Source: Clostridia bacterium (GTDB taxonomy: Bacteria; Bacillota; Peptococcia; DRI-13; SM3-B62). From it: DNA of 64,000 nucleotides. Below, piece after piece: positions 8,570-16,803 of this stretch. The stretch covers positions 1 to 64,000 of the forward strand of contig JAHDQS010000014.1 in assembly GCA_018433675.1 (NCBI GenBank), in the 5' to 3' direction. The notes under the pieces are model-generated. The model saw only the letters and a program-made list of their open reading frames with translations. It did no database searches and was not told where the DNA came from. How positions within the stretch are numbered: position 1 is the first letter of the stretch; every line of letters starts with the position of its first letter. Position numbers and translations under genes: made by a program.

Positions 8570-8824
8570 CTATGTATCGCCTACAAAATTATGTATCGCC
8601 TCCATCGCCTTTCCTTCATCTTCCTTACTGACATAAATATCATAAATACGGTTTTGCTGCGTATAACAATTTTGGCTTCTAATATCGAATGGCGATTTCG
8701 TCGAAAATTTAATACCATTGCTTGCCAATCTGTCAACAATCTGAAAATACTGTTCCTGCCCAATGGCAGTATAGACAAGCGTTTTATTAAAAACAAATTT
8801 TTTGATTATCCCGGATAGTACCAT
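8570..8824 (-). CDS. Small protein, possibly DUF2007-like
   Basis: An 84-residue cytosolic protein without signal or membrane segment. The pattern (KTLVYTAIGQEQYFQIVDRLASNGI then YDIYVSKEDEGKAMEAI) is an alternating beta-alpha arrangement resembling DUF2007/ACT-like signal-transducing proteins; that resemblance is an impression only. An upstream GGAGGTG precedes the ATG closely. It lies between the serpin and the protease on the same strand and may be co-transcribed with the serpin gene, which ends 37 bases upstream. Confidence 0.6.
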   Translation of the reverse strand: MVLSGIIKKFVFNKTLVYTAIGQEQYFQIVDRLASNGIKFSTKSPFDIRSQNCYTQQNRIYDIYVSKEDEGKAMEAIHNFVGDT

Positions 8825-8861
8825 AAATTCACACCTCCTATAGCTTACAGCTTACACACAC

Positions 8862-10079
8862 TTATTTTATCAACTTACCCATAAAAAGGATAGTATCGGT
8901 TTCATCATCTGTAATAACGAACATAAAAGGACGGTCCGCAATAAAGGTCAACGGCTCAAGCGCGGCCGCTTTCTGCATCTCTACCACGGTAGCTGCCGCT
9001 GCTTCGCTTCCTTCTTCGTTAACTTCAATTACAGCCTTATGAAGGACCCTGCTGATAAAAACACCCTCACGGATACCGGAAAAATCGGCCGCACTCGTAA
9101 AAGCTTCTCCCATGCCCAAAGCACTCAGGCTTTCGTTTAAGTTCTTGATCCCATACTCCAGTTTAAAACGGGGCAACTGTAATAAAGCATCATCTTCCTC
9201 CGAAATGCTGTCTTGAATAGTATTCCAGCGTTTTTCATCAAAATCCGCGATGAAATCGTTGATCGTCATGTCTTCTTTCGGCAAAACACAGTACATGGCC
9301 ACATTCCCACTCCCATAGGGGAGTCTGACAGCCTTAAAATCATCTCCCTGCCCGTACTCGATTTTCCCTTTTCTGCTCATCATCATGACTTCGTTGGTGC
9401 TGCCGTTTCCGGCATGAAATTGGGTTGGAAAAGTATTCTTTTTTTCAAATTGCTTGGCCCAATCTCCCTTGAAGTAGATCGCATTAATCAAATACATGAC
9501 GATATCCGATGGTATTGGGGAATCGACCATCTTTTTTATTTTCTTATTCGTAGCCTCAGATATCCATTGATTGATCTTGTCCGCCGCATCTTCCTTTGCA
9601 AAATCGAGAAATGATACGGAGGCATCGAATATCTCTTTATTGGTCGATAAGAAGTCTTCTTTAATTTCCTCCCCTTCTCTTATCCATAATGAATTCCCAA
9701 TGTTTAACTCAACTTTTTTATCTAATTGCTCAAAATACTGAAGCAGATTATGATAGCTTCCATTAAGCACTTCATCGTCAATCCCCCCATATCCCAAGGT
9801 CTTTGCCATAGCTTCCTTTGTCGTGGTTTCGGCCCCTTGATATGTCATCGTCAAAGCAGCAGAGATAGAGAGCGGAGATATGAAGATATTTTTATCCCTA
9901 TCCTCCTGATTTAATTGCTTGAACACATCAAAAGCAAACTGAGAATTTCCCTCGACAACCTTCGTACTGAGGTTATCATCAAAGGACACGCCCCCACCGG
10001 CACAACCGGTCATTAACCCCATTGACATTGTTATACACAACAGCAAGCATAACAATTTTTTCTTATGCTCATCTCTCAT
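8862..10079 (-). CDS. Serpin-family protease inhibitor, lipoprotein
   Basis: A 405-residue suicide inhibitor of serine or cysteine proteases, anchored outside by a lipobox (LMTGC, Cys26). The complete serpin fold is visible: DKNIFISPLSISAALTMTYQGA near residue 65, SNxLW-type GNSLWIREG, NAIYFKGDWAKQF, and the reactive-centre hinge EEGSEAAAAT near residue 360, followed by FIADRPFMF. The Ala-rich hinge is the hallmark of inhibitory serpins. Counting from P15 Gly puts the scissile bond at Ala-Ala (K-A/A-A-L), suggesting elastase- or subtilisin-like targets; this position is inferred. Serpins are sporadic in bacteria and often acquired by transfer. Confidence 0.95.
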   Translation of the reverse strand: MRDEHKKKLLCLLLCITMSMGLMTGCAGGGVSFDDNLSTKVVEGNSQFAFDVFKQLNQEDRDKNIFISPLSISAALTMTYQGAETTTKEAMAKTLGYGGIDDEVLNGSYHNLLQYFEQLDKKVELNIGNSLWIREGEEIKEDFLSTNKEIFDASVSFLDFAKEDAADKINQWISEATNKKIKKMVDSPIPSDIVMYLINAIYFKGDWAKQFEKKNTFPTQFHAGNGSTNEVMMMSRKGKIEYGQGDDFKAVRLPYGSGNVAMYCVLPKEDMTINDFIADFDEKRWNTIQDSISEEDDALLQLPRFKLEYGIKNLNESLSALGMGEAFTSAADFSGIREGVFISRVLHKAVIEVNEEGSEAAAATVVEMQKAAALEPLTFIADRPFMFVITDDETDTILFMGKLIK

Positions 10080-10426
10080 TTCTTTACCCCTTGTTTAATA
10101 GAATACCTTTAATGCTATAGACGCCAAAAACAGCCCGATAGTTCCTTCCCACAAAACACCCCTTTGTGGTAAGAATAGCGTTCTTTTTAAACGTTATTGC
10201 ATCGATCAAAGATACCGGGGGTAGCGTCGAATTTGTGTAATACCTGGCAAGGTGGCCTTTTCGGGCCACCTTGCTATAAACGATCGTTTCAAATTTTCGC
10301 CCCGGTATGTTAAACTGATACAGGATGGGCGTCACTGTTTGTTTGGCCCTTTTACTGAAAACTTAATCGACATATGGCATAGCCTTATCCAGACTGAAGT
10401 AACAATACGCTATGGAGAGTAAATCG
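10080..10426. other. Intergenic region with an inverted repeat
   Basis: These 347 bases between the divergent serpin and HAD genes hold no convincing gene. A perfect 11-bp hairpin, GCAAGGTGGCC (10247-10257) and GGCCACCTTGC (10264-10274), has no T-run on either side, so it is not a typical terminator. An 83-codon minus-strand frame crosses the hairpin and is considered spurious. The promoters of both flanking genes should lie here but none is clear. Confidence 0.6.
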
Positions 10427-10897
10427 ATGATAAAAATCGAAATACCGGGTGCTAAAACCCTTAAATTGACAAAGCTGGTTTTGGACTTCAACGGCACAAT
10501 AGCCTTGGATGGAGTCTTGATAAAAGGAGTAAAAGAAAATATTGTAAATCTTGCTGATCATCTTGAAATATACCTTCTTACTGCTGATACCTTTGGAACT
10601 GTAAGGCAGCAATGTAATTCACTACCATTGAAAATAGAGATACTTAAAACAGATGACCACGTAAAAGAAAAAGCAGCTCATCTCTGTCAATTAGGCAGTG
10701 AACAAGCTGTGGCAATCGGTAATGGTGCTAACGATATCTGTATGCTGCAAGAAGCCGCACTCAGCATTTTAGTTATCGGCCCGGAGGGCTGTTCGGGAAA
10801 AGCAGTTTCATCAGCAAATATCGTCGTCAACAGCATCTTTGATGCATTTGGTTTGTTAAAAAATCCCCAACGAATCGTTGCGACACTTCGAAGCTAA
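10427..10897 (+). CDS. HAD-family phosphatase, soluble P-type-ATPase-like
   Basis: A 156-residue cytosolic hydrolase of the haloacid dehalogenase superfamily. The nucleophile motif is degenerate: LDFNGTIALDG instead of DxDGT, keeping the first Asp but with Asn for the acid/base Asp. The last motif is IGNGANDICML (GxGxND), as in the P domain of P-type ATPases (COG4087-like soluble proteins). The ATG at 10427 is chosen because GGAGAG lies 7 bases upstream; the ATG at 10412 overlaps that site. The Asn substitution may lower phosphatase activity. Substrate unknown; no operon partner. Confidence 0.85.
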   Translation: MIKIEIPGAKTLKLTKLVLDFNGTIALDGVLIKGVKENIVNLADHLEIYLLTADTFGTVRQQCNSLPLKIEILKTDDHVKEKAAHLCQLGSEQAVAIGNGANDICMLQEAALSILVIGPEGCSGKAVSSANIVVNSIFDAFGLLKNPQRIVATLRS

Positions 10898-10935
10898 TGA
10901 TGCTAGGTTTTACCCTGCTGAAATCTATTGTTTAA

Positions 10936-10965
10936 TATCAATCTGGTGCTTCAGAACTAGTCTGT
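10936..10965 (-). repeat. 30-bp direct repeat, left copy
   Basis: This copy matches 15365-15394 at 28 of 30 positions; on the minus strand both contain GACTAGTTCTGAAGCACC followed two bases later by ATTGATA. The left copy covers the stop codon of the LysR gene; the right copy is the 3' end of the membrane-fusion gene. Together they bracket a 4.4-kb LysR-transporter-hydrolase-racemase module. Confidence 0.85.
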
Positions 10966-11901
10966 TGCTCTGACATCTGCCAAATGAAAGCTTCCTCTTT
11001 CTTTGTACGAACATAAAAAGTTCTTTAAATCCGGGGAAGCTCCCGGTATATCCGAAACAATATTTAACAGTCTATATGTGGACGTAGAAAATACTGAATT
11101 TTTAAAAACCACATATATATCAAGTTCTAATTTGGGTGCTTCAAACAACTGAACCAATGTTCCGTTAAGCAAATTTTGATTGATAAGTGTTTTAGGAAGA
11201 AAAGAAATGCCTAACCCGCCAAGGATTGCTTGTTTAAGGGCTAGTGCATCACTGTACTCAATTGATGATCTAATATTTGCTTTTTTCAGTAATGTATCAA
11301 ACTTATCGCGGAAGACAGTACCCGGCGCAAAACCAATAAAGGGATATGCCCATATGTTTTGAATGTTATTGTTACTTGATATCAGTTCCTTGCTACCCAC
11401 CCAAATCAATTCATCGCTCATAATTTTGTACTGCAACAAACGTTCGGATTTCACTTCATCATGAATTAGCCCTACATTAAATTTATTATTCAACAACGCA
11501 TTTATGGTTTCTTTAGTATTCATGTAAAATTGAATGCTAATACTCCCATTCGGCACACAGTTCTGGTAAGTATGTATTACATGAGGTAGGAGATCATTTA
11601 TTATATGCGTTGATACACCAATACGCAAATTTGTATATTTGTTTTTGTAATAAGAAAGTTCATTGATGGTTTGTTCCCAATAATCTATTATTTGCTCAGC
11701 ATGAATAATAAATTCTCTGCCTGCTTCAGTAATATGTAGTTTCTTTCCAACGCGCTCAAACAACAACACCCCTAACGTCTCTTCCAATGTCTGAATCTGG
11801 AAAGTGATCGATGGTTGAGAAAAATTAAGTTCTTCCGCAGCCTGGGTAATATTCTCTAATCTTGCTACTGTTAAAAAACTTTTTAGTAACTTTATGTCCA
11901 T
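10957..11901 (-). CDS. LysR-family transcriptional regulator
   Basis: A 314-residue regulator from the ATG at 11901, chosen because GAAGGTGAG lies just upstream. The N-terminal helix-turn-helix (residues about 3-60: SFLTVARLENITQAAEELNF then SQPSITFQIQTLEETLG) is followed by a periplasmic-binding-type effector domain of CysB/CbbR kind. It is downstream of, and on the same strand as, the transporter, hydrolase and racemase genes but separated by a terminator, so it has its own promoter. It probably controls that module with an amino acid or organic acid as effector. The last codons and stop lie in a 30-bp repeat, and the end of the protein may have been altered there. Confidence 0.92.
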   Translation of the reverse strand: MDIKLLKSFLTVARLENITQAAEELNFSQPSITFQIQTLEETLGVLLFERVGKKLHITEAGREFIIHAEQIIDYWEQTINELSYYKNKYTNLRIGVSTHIINDLLPHVIHTYQNCVPNGSISIQFYMNTKETINALLNNKFNVGLIHDEVKSERLLQYKIMSDELIWVGSKELISSNNNIQNIWAYPFIGFAPGTVFRDKFDTLLKKANIRSSIEYSDALALKQAILGGLGISFLPKTLINQNLLNGTLVQLFEAPKLELDIYVVFKNSVFSTSTYRLLNIVSDIPGASPDLKNFLCSYKERGSFHLADVRATD

Positions 11902-12046
11902 AAACTCACCTTCAGTTGTTAATATCAATAATTAGGATAAGGCTGCATATTGTATATATAATATTAAGAAGTCATAATTTATTATAACTTTATTGTTTGA
12001 AATTATCAATATATGGCCGCCAGTGTCGGTTCCTCCATATATCACC

Positions 12047-12076
12047 AAAAAAGACCTCGCATATGAGGTCTTTTTT
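12047..12076. terminator. Bidirectional rho-independent terminator
   Basis: Stem AAAAAAGACCTC and GAGGTCTTTTTT with loop GCATAT. It lies just after the stop of the DAACS transporter gene on the minus strand and separates it from the LysR gene. The A and T runs make it usable in both directions. Confidence 0.9.
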
Positions 12077-12102
12077 GGATGCATCTAGCTTCGGATATAT
12101 TA

Positions 12103-13332
12103 TTATGAAACACTACTTCCTATATTAGCATTAGCGAGTTGTTTCTTTTCACTTTTTTCGATTAGAACAGCAGCAACAGCATCCCCGGTAATATTAAGAG
12201 TTGTCCTGGCCATATCCAAAATTCTATCTATGCCGGCAATCAAAGCAATGCCCTCAAGAGGTAGTCCTACAGAAGTAATGACCATAGTTAACATAATCAA
12301 ACTGCCTCCGGGTACTGCGGCTGTACCGATAGAAGCCAGGGTTGCTGTCAGAATTACGATCAATTGCTGTCCTATAGTAAGATCAATACCGTAAACCTGG
12401 GCAACAAAAAGTACGCAGACACCTTGGTATATAGCAGAACCATCCATATTAATAGTAGCCCCCAAAGGTTGTACGAAACTAGCCACTTCCTTACTTACGC
12501 CCAGATTTTCTTCGGCACACTTCATGGAAAGCGGCAAAGTAACAGCCCCGCTACAGGTTGAAAAAGCGAGGGCCATTGCAGGTAAGAATCCCTTAAAGAA
12601 CTTCGCAGGACTCATTCCCCCCATAGTTTTGAGTACACCCGTATAAACGACTCCGACATGAATAATAGCTGCAATATATACAGCTGCTATTACTTTAGAT
12701 AGCGGAATAAGAACGGCGGGGCCATTGGCCTGTACTACAGGTACTATTAAGGCAAATATGCCTATTGGAGCTACTTGTATGATAAGACCAACAATTACAT
12801 ATGTTACTTCGGCAAAACCATCAAAGAATTTGGCCACATATTCGGCTCTCTTTCCTACTATAGTGATTGCAACACCAACAAATAATGCAAAAACAATGAT
12901 TTGGAGCATGTTTGCATCAACAAGTGCCTTCAGGGCATTACTGGGAATAAGGCCAACTAAAACATCTGCAACGCCCACAGCTTCAGCCCCTGCAAATTCA
13001 GCGCCTTCCGGTAAACTCAAACCCGTACCGGGCTTGATTATATTACCTAATACCAAACCGATAGTTACGGCACAAAGTGTCGTACACAGATAAAAAGCAA
13101 TAGTTCTTACGCCCATCCGACCCATTCTTTTGACATCACCGACAGATGAAGTGCCAACAACAAGTGATGCAAAAACCAATGGTGCAATAATCATTTTGAT
13201 AGAATTGATAAACATGGTGCCAATGGGTTTACAAATATTTGTTAATAAAGGTGCATCAGGAATAATTATACCGACAATAATACCAAGAACAAGACCAATC
13301 ATGATTTTTGCAGACAACGATATCTTCTTCAA
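12103..13332 (-). CDS. Dicarboxylate/amino acid:cation symporter (DAACS family)
   Basis: A 409-residue membrane carrier of the GltP/GltT/DctA type importing glutamate, aspartate or C4-dicarboxylates with Na+ or H+. Family signatures include the Ser-rich re-entrant loop region FSTCSGAVTLPLSMKCAEE, the NMDGSAIYQGV motif of TM7 and SIGTAAVPGGSLIMLTMV of the second hairpin. The start is TTG (13332) with GGGGGGAT 9 bases before. A 19-codon leader frame with an excellent ribosome binding site ends 16 bases upstream. With the neighbouring racemase, aspartate or glutamate is the likely substrate. Confidence 0.95.
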   Translation of the reverse strand: MKKISLSAKIMIGLVLGIIVGIIIPDAPLLTNICKPIGTMFINSIKMIIAPLVFASLVVGTSSVGDVKRMGRMGVRTIAFYLCTTLCAVTIGLVLGNIIKPGTGLSLPEGAEFAGAEAVGVADVLVGLIPSNALKALVDANMLQIIVFALFVGVAITIVGKRAEYVAKFFDGFAEVTYVIVGLIIQVAPIGIFALIVPVVQANGPAVLIPLSKVIAAVYIAAIIHVGVVYTGVLKTMGGMSPAKFFKGFLPAMALAFSTCSGAVTLPLSMKCAEENLGVSKEVASFVQPLGATINMDGSAIYQGVCVLFVAQVYGIDLTIGQQLIVILTATLASIGTAAVPGGSLIMLTMVITSVGLPLEGIALIAGIDRILDMARTTLNITGDAVAAVLIEKSEKKQLANANIGSSVS

Positions 13333-13348
13333 AATAATATCCCCCCTT

Positions 13349-13408
13349 TTATATTTTGGGTTCTTCAGATATGACCTGATTGTCCATAATTGTAAACCTA
13401 GCTCCCAT
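13349..13408 (-). CDS. Short leader ORF before the DAACS transporter
   Basis: A 19-codon frame (MGARFTIMDNQVISEEPKI) starts with ATG at 13408 after a near-perfect AGGAGGTGAT and stops 16 bases before the TTG of the transporter. The strong site before such a short frame, contrasted with the weak TTG start of the transporter, suggests translational coupling or a regulatory leader. No run of one amino acid typical of attenuation is present. Confidence 0.45.
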   Translation of the reverse strand: MGARFTIMDNQVISEEPKI

Positions 13409-13502
13409 ATATCACCTCCTGTCTTGCTGAACAGTTACCAAACATTAACCTCAACATCCCTATTTTATCATTTCTCGTTTCGCGAAACAGAGACCGGTTA
13501 AT

Positions 13503-14339
13503 CTACTCTCCCTCTTGCACCATTCCAACATTACAGAAATAAAAACTGTTGGGAAAATCCCGTGCCAGACTGTAGGAAGCTTTTGCCCCTGTACAATGAG
13601 AAACACCAAGACGTACGATATTATACTTTTTAAGTGCCTTAATGCTTTCTTCTCTCTGCTCATCACTTACCATCCCCAGATGAGTTCCTCCGATAACTGT
13701 ATGAATCTTTTCTTGCCCTGTCATCTTAATAGCATACTCCAAAGTATTAATAATTCCCGAATGAGCGCACCCCAGAACTACAAACAGTCCCTTAGACGTC
13801 TCAATGATTATAGCCTGGTCATCCGACAGCGGATCTTGTATCATTCCGTCGGCGCTATTTATGACCATATTTTCTTCCCCTTTTTCAAATGGTGTTACCC
13901 GAGGAATTTCACCTGTAAGATAAACTCCGGGGACAATTTCTCTGAAATTAACTGAGAAATCAAATTTTGCCCCTTTCCTTTCAATCAACTCACGTTTGAA
14001 GGGCATCCCTGAGTATCTAATGTTACCATTTTTAATATTATAACTATCTTTAAACAGTTCGGGATGAGCATAGACAGTGATTTCACCAGTTGTCTCCAAT
14101 ACATCTAACAGCCCGCCGGTATGGTCATAATGATGATGACTTAATGCTATAGCTATAAGCGATGATAAGTCTTTTTTGAGGATGCGGGCATTATTAATAA
14201 TTGTCATACCTTGCCCGGTATCAAAGAGTATATTTCCAAACTCTGTTTCTATAAAAGCCGCCCATCCATGCTCAGCAAGAACCGCTTTCCCAGGACAAGC
14301 GACTGTATTTTCACATAAAACTGTAACCTTAACCTTCAT
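13503..14339 (-). CDS. MBL-fold metallo-hydrolase
   Basis: A 278-residue enzyme of the metallo-beta-lactamase superfamily with the zinc motif SHHHYDHTGG (His68-His70, Asp72, His73) and further ligands in LGCAHSGI and GGTHLG. The overall pattern (FDTGQGMTIINNA, HPELFKDSYN, VVLGCAHSGIINTL) fits the branch named after the archaeal ribofuranosylaminobenzene phosphate synthase, in which most bacterial members have no known substrate. It lies between the racemase and transporter genes and is presumably co-expressed with them, perhaps as an amidase- or lactonase-like step; that is speculation. Confidence 0.9.
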   Translation of the reverse strand: MKVKVTVLCENTVACPGKAVLAEHGWAAFIETEFGNILFDTGQGMTIINNARILKKDLSSLIAIALSHHHYDHTGGLLDVLETTGEITVYAHPELFKDSYNIKNGNIRYSGMPFKRELIERKGAKFDFSVNFREIVPGVYLTGEIPRVTPFEKGEENMVINSADGMIQDPLSDDQAIIIETSKGLFVVLGCAHSGIINTLEYAIKMTGQEKIHTVIGGTHLGMVSDEQREESIKALKKYNIVRLGVSHCTGAKASYSLARDFPNSFYFCNVGMVQEGE

Positions 14340-14443
14340 ATTAACCCTCCTCAGTTCTAAATATATAATCTTATTAGTCTTAGGATTTTTTGAGCAGTTG
14401 TCAGAATCATTAAATTAACAAGGCAACTGTTAACCTGAAAGTA

Positions 14444-15139
14444 CTAATAATATTTAATAAGTGCGTCTGCTAATATATAAACAGGATCTAATAGTGGGAC
14501 TGAAAAATGCTCTGCTTTTAGCACTAACGGTATTTCCGTACAACCCGCAATTAATAATTCCGCCCCCTGATCAATCAATTCAAGACCTGCCTCTATGAGC
14601 AAACTCCTTGGAATATCACCAAGATTTCCTTTTTTAATTCCATTCACACCGTATATTGCCTTCATAACTTTCTGTTCCTGTGTTGAATATTGGGGATAAA
14701 TTATTTCATACGAAGAAAAGTAATTATTGAAAATTTTCGTTTGAATTGAACCTGTTGTTGCTAATATTCCAATCCTTTTAGTAAGCGGATATTCATCATT
14801 TATTTTTTTTCTTAATACCTGCAATATATTGAGTAGGGGATAAGACAGGGATTTTTGTATGTCCTCGTAAAAATAATGAGCTGTAATGCAAGGCATACCG
14901 GCTACTGTTGGTCCAACATGCTCAAGACCCTTACCTGTCATAATAATTGCATCTGTTGGAATGGGCCCTTTACCGAGTATTGCGGCTGTTCTATCGGGAA
15001 TTGAGGGATTACAGTCTATCACAACACGAATATGATCCTGGTCTTTATCTGCTTTGGTTTGTTTAATAATACTTGTGAACAAGTACGCTGTCGCCTCGGG
15101 GCCCATCCCACCAAGTATTCCTATTATTTTTTTTTGCAC
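14444..15139 (-). CDS. Aspartate/glutamate racemase family protein
   Basis: A 231-residue cofactor-independent racemase. Both catalytic cysteines are present: Cys84 in GMPCITAH and Cys200 in AGCTEIPL. The N-terminus IGILGGMGPEAT binds the substrate carboxylate. The sequence fits aspartate racemase (interconversion of L- and D-aspartate) better than glutamate racemase MurI. It is the first gene of the unit that continues with an MBL hydrolase and a DAACS carrier, so the module likely imports and converts an acidic amino acid. A terminator of the preceding operon ends about 150 bases upstream. Confidence 0.92.
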   Translation of the reverse strand: MQKKIIGILGGMGPEATAYLFTSIIKQTKADKDQDHIRVVIDCNPSIPDRTAAILGKGPIPTDAIIMTGKGLEHVGPTVAGMPCITAHYFYEDIQKSLSYPLLNILQVLRKKINDEYPLTKRIGILATTGSIQTKIFNNYFSSYEIIYPQYSTQEQKVMKAIYGVNGIKKGNLGDIPRSLLIEAGLELIDQGAELLIAGCTEIPLVLKAEHFSVPLLDPVYILADALIKYY

Positions 15140-15288
15140 AACCAGTCTTCCTCTCTAAAATCAATCATCCTCATATTTATTATATAAAACGACATATACC
15201 CTGTGAAATCAGTAATACTTATTAAAACATAAAGGAATTTTATTTAGCAGAATACAAATAAAGGTATTAAAACAGATTCCGTAATAAA

Positions 15289-15334
15289 TAAAAAAAGCAG
15301 CCTGTCTATGTCAATTTGACAAAGAACAAGCTGT
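15289..15334 (-). terminator. Terminator of the SipW/TasA-like operon
   Basis: On the minus strand an imperfect stem (CAGC/GCTG, then TGT/ACA, then TGTCAA/TTGACA, between 15298 and 15333) is followed by a run of T residues (15291-15296). It lies 33 bases after the stop of the membrane-fusion gene. Confidence 0.7.
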
Positions 15335-15364
15335 AACGATTGTTACATGTTTACTCTTTACTTT

Positions 15365-15394
15365 TATCAATCGGGTGCTTCAGAACTAGTCCGT
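15365..15394 (-). repeat. 30-bp direct repeat, right copy
   Basis: The partner of 10936-10965 (28 of 30 identical). Here it encodes the last residues RTSSEAPD and the stop of the membrane-fusion gene, and continues two bases past the stop. A repeat at the 3' end of a gene with a copy 4.4 kb away is the arrangement left by site-specific integration, but no recombinase lies between the copies. Confidence 0.85.
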
Positions 15395-16803
15395 ATGAAG
15401 TGGATTAAATTAATTACAAAGATGCGAATGGGATTATAGAAAAACAGTATAACAGCCGGAACCAACAGCAAGACAAACCTGCCAAAAACGGTGTTGGCAG
15501 AGAGAATCAAGACGCCCAACCAACGGTTTCTGTGAGTGTAGATGCCATAAATCGCTTCCCGCGAAATGGTTTTTTTCATCGCTCCTACCTGTGACATAGG
15601 AGGATAGTTGTCAATATCCACCGTATACTGACCGTTTTCTTCGGCATTCACCCGTTCAACATAAACCACCTTATTGTCCTGGAAAAGCACGATATCCCCT
15701 ATATTTATTGGTTCAATATGATCTATTCTCCTGAAATAGGCAAGATCATTTTCCATAATGTGAGGCTCCATCGTATTGGATTGAAAAACATACGGAACGA
15801 CATTAAATATAGTAATCTCTTTACCTGGCTGGGTGGCAGAGGATATGAGAATAAAAGCATTGACGACAAGCGTTATGCAAATAATACCAACAAATAAAGC
15901 TGTTATAGCAAAGTCTATGATATTGTTGCTTGCTACGGACTTCTCTTTGTGAGTGAGTAGATGAATTTTCTTCGCTGGGTCTGCAATTTTAAATACGGAT
16001 GTTCCTTCCGGTATCACGTAACCGTAAGTCTCCTCCGGCATGTTATAATACTTGGCAACGCTTTGTGCTTTAAAAACACATATTAGCGTACAAACAAAAA
16101 CAATTGCAGCCGAAAAAAGCAAATATTTCGCTTGTGAAGAATCCACAAGATTTAAAGCATTTTGCATCATAATCCTGTCAGATGTAAGTGTAAAATATCC
16201 CGTAACAGATTTGACCACAAGCAAAACAATTGTAAAGATGAAAATAAAGTAACGTGCATTCTTTGTATCACGTATATACAAGGACGAAGTAATAGAAACA
16301 ATCCCTATAACAAGTATATCTATTAGACCGGCTATATATAGCGCCGGCATATATTCATGAATAAATGTGTACTTTATCAACAGTGTCAAACCTATAGTAA
16401 ATAAAAATCCACCGCTATACATCATCCAAACTGAGTAAAGGAATGCAAGCAGTTTAGAAAAAATCATAGATAGCGGCGAATAACCCATTTTTGTGAGCAA
16501 ATACCACCGATTCTTTCTGATTTCCACAAAGGAAAGGTATTCATAATAGATTATAAAATATAGTACATACAAGAAAAACGCTACTGTGACATATGTATAC
16601 AAAGTGGAGAAGTAACTCGTTTGAATGAACTGAGGAAACATGTCGCCCAGTACACTTCCCGACATAGTACGCATAAAAAAATGTACGGCAAAGGAAACGA
16701 GTCCCGCTAAAATCGCAAAGGCATTTTTTCTTTTAGAACTGATAGAGTTTTCAATATAAGCATGCCGTAATTCTTTTTGAAAGTAGCTATTTTTATAAAT
16801 CAT
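15367..16803 (-). CDS. ABC-2-like membrane protein fused to a catalytically altered S26 signal-peptidase-like domain
   Basis: A 478-residue protein. Residues 1-245 carry about six transmembrane helices in an ABC-2-permease-like layout (an early pair, then helices near 67-90, 115-145, 155-175, 186-204 and 228-246). Residues 290-425 resemble SipW-type peptidases: a membrane anchor (about 298-322), then VVPYVFQSNTMEPHIMEND, aligned with VVQSGSMSPAFEVG of the adjacent SipW, and PINIGDIVLFQDNKVVYVERV. The nucleophile Ser is Thr344, and the general-base His falls on Tyr or Val (about 381), so peptidase activity is doubtful. A last helix lies near 440-460. It is the final gene of the SipW operon and overlaps the ATPase-like gene by 11 bases. 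No described family with this fusion is known to me. Confidence 0.75.
   Translation of the reverse strand: MIYKNSYFQKELRHAYIENSISSKRKNAFAILAGLVSFAVHFFMRTMSGSVLGDMFPQFIQTSYFSTLYTYVTVAFFLYVLYFIIYYEYLSFVEIRKNRWYLLTKMGYSPLSMIFSKLLAFLYSVWMMYSGGFLFTIGLTLLIKYTFIHEYMPALYIAGLIDILVIGIVSITSSLYIRDTKNARYFIFIFTIVLLVVKSVTGYFTLTSDRIMMQNALNLVDSSQAKYLLFSAAIVFVCTLICVFKAQSVAKYYNMPEETYGYVIPEGTSVFKIADPAKKIHLLTHKEKSVASNNIIDFAITALFVGIICITLVVNAFILISSATQPGKEITIFNVVPYVFQSNTMEPHIMENDLAYFRRIDHIEPINIGDIVLFQDNKVVYVERVNAEENGQYTVDIDNYPPMSQVGAMKKTISREAIYGIYTHRNRWLGVLILSANTVFGRFVLLLVPAVILFFYNPIRIFVINLIHFIRTSSEAPD

Noticed and set aside
10084-10335. An 83-codon minus-strand frame between the serpin and HAD genes
   Set aside because: It crosses a perfect hairpin, has no family resemblance or clear ribosome site, and its composition is unlike the neighbours.
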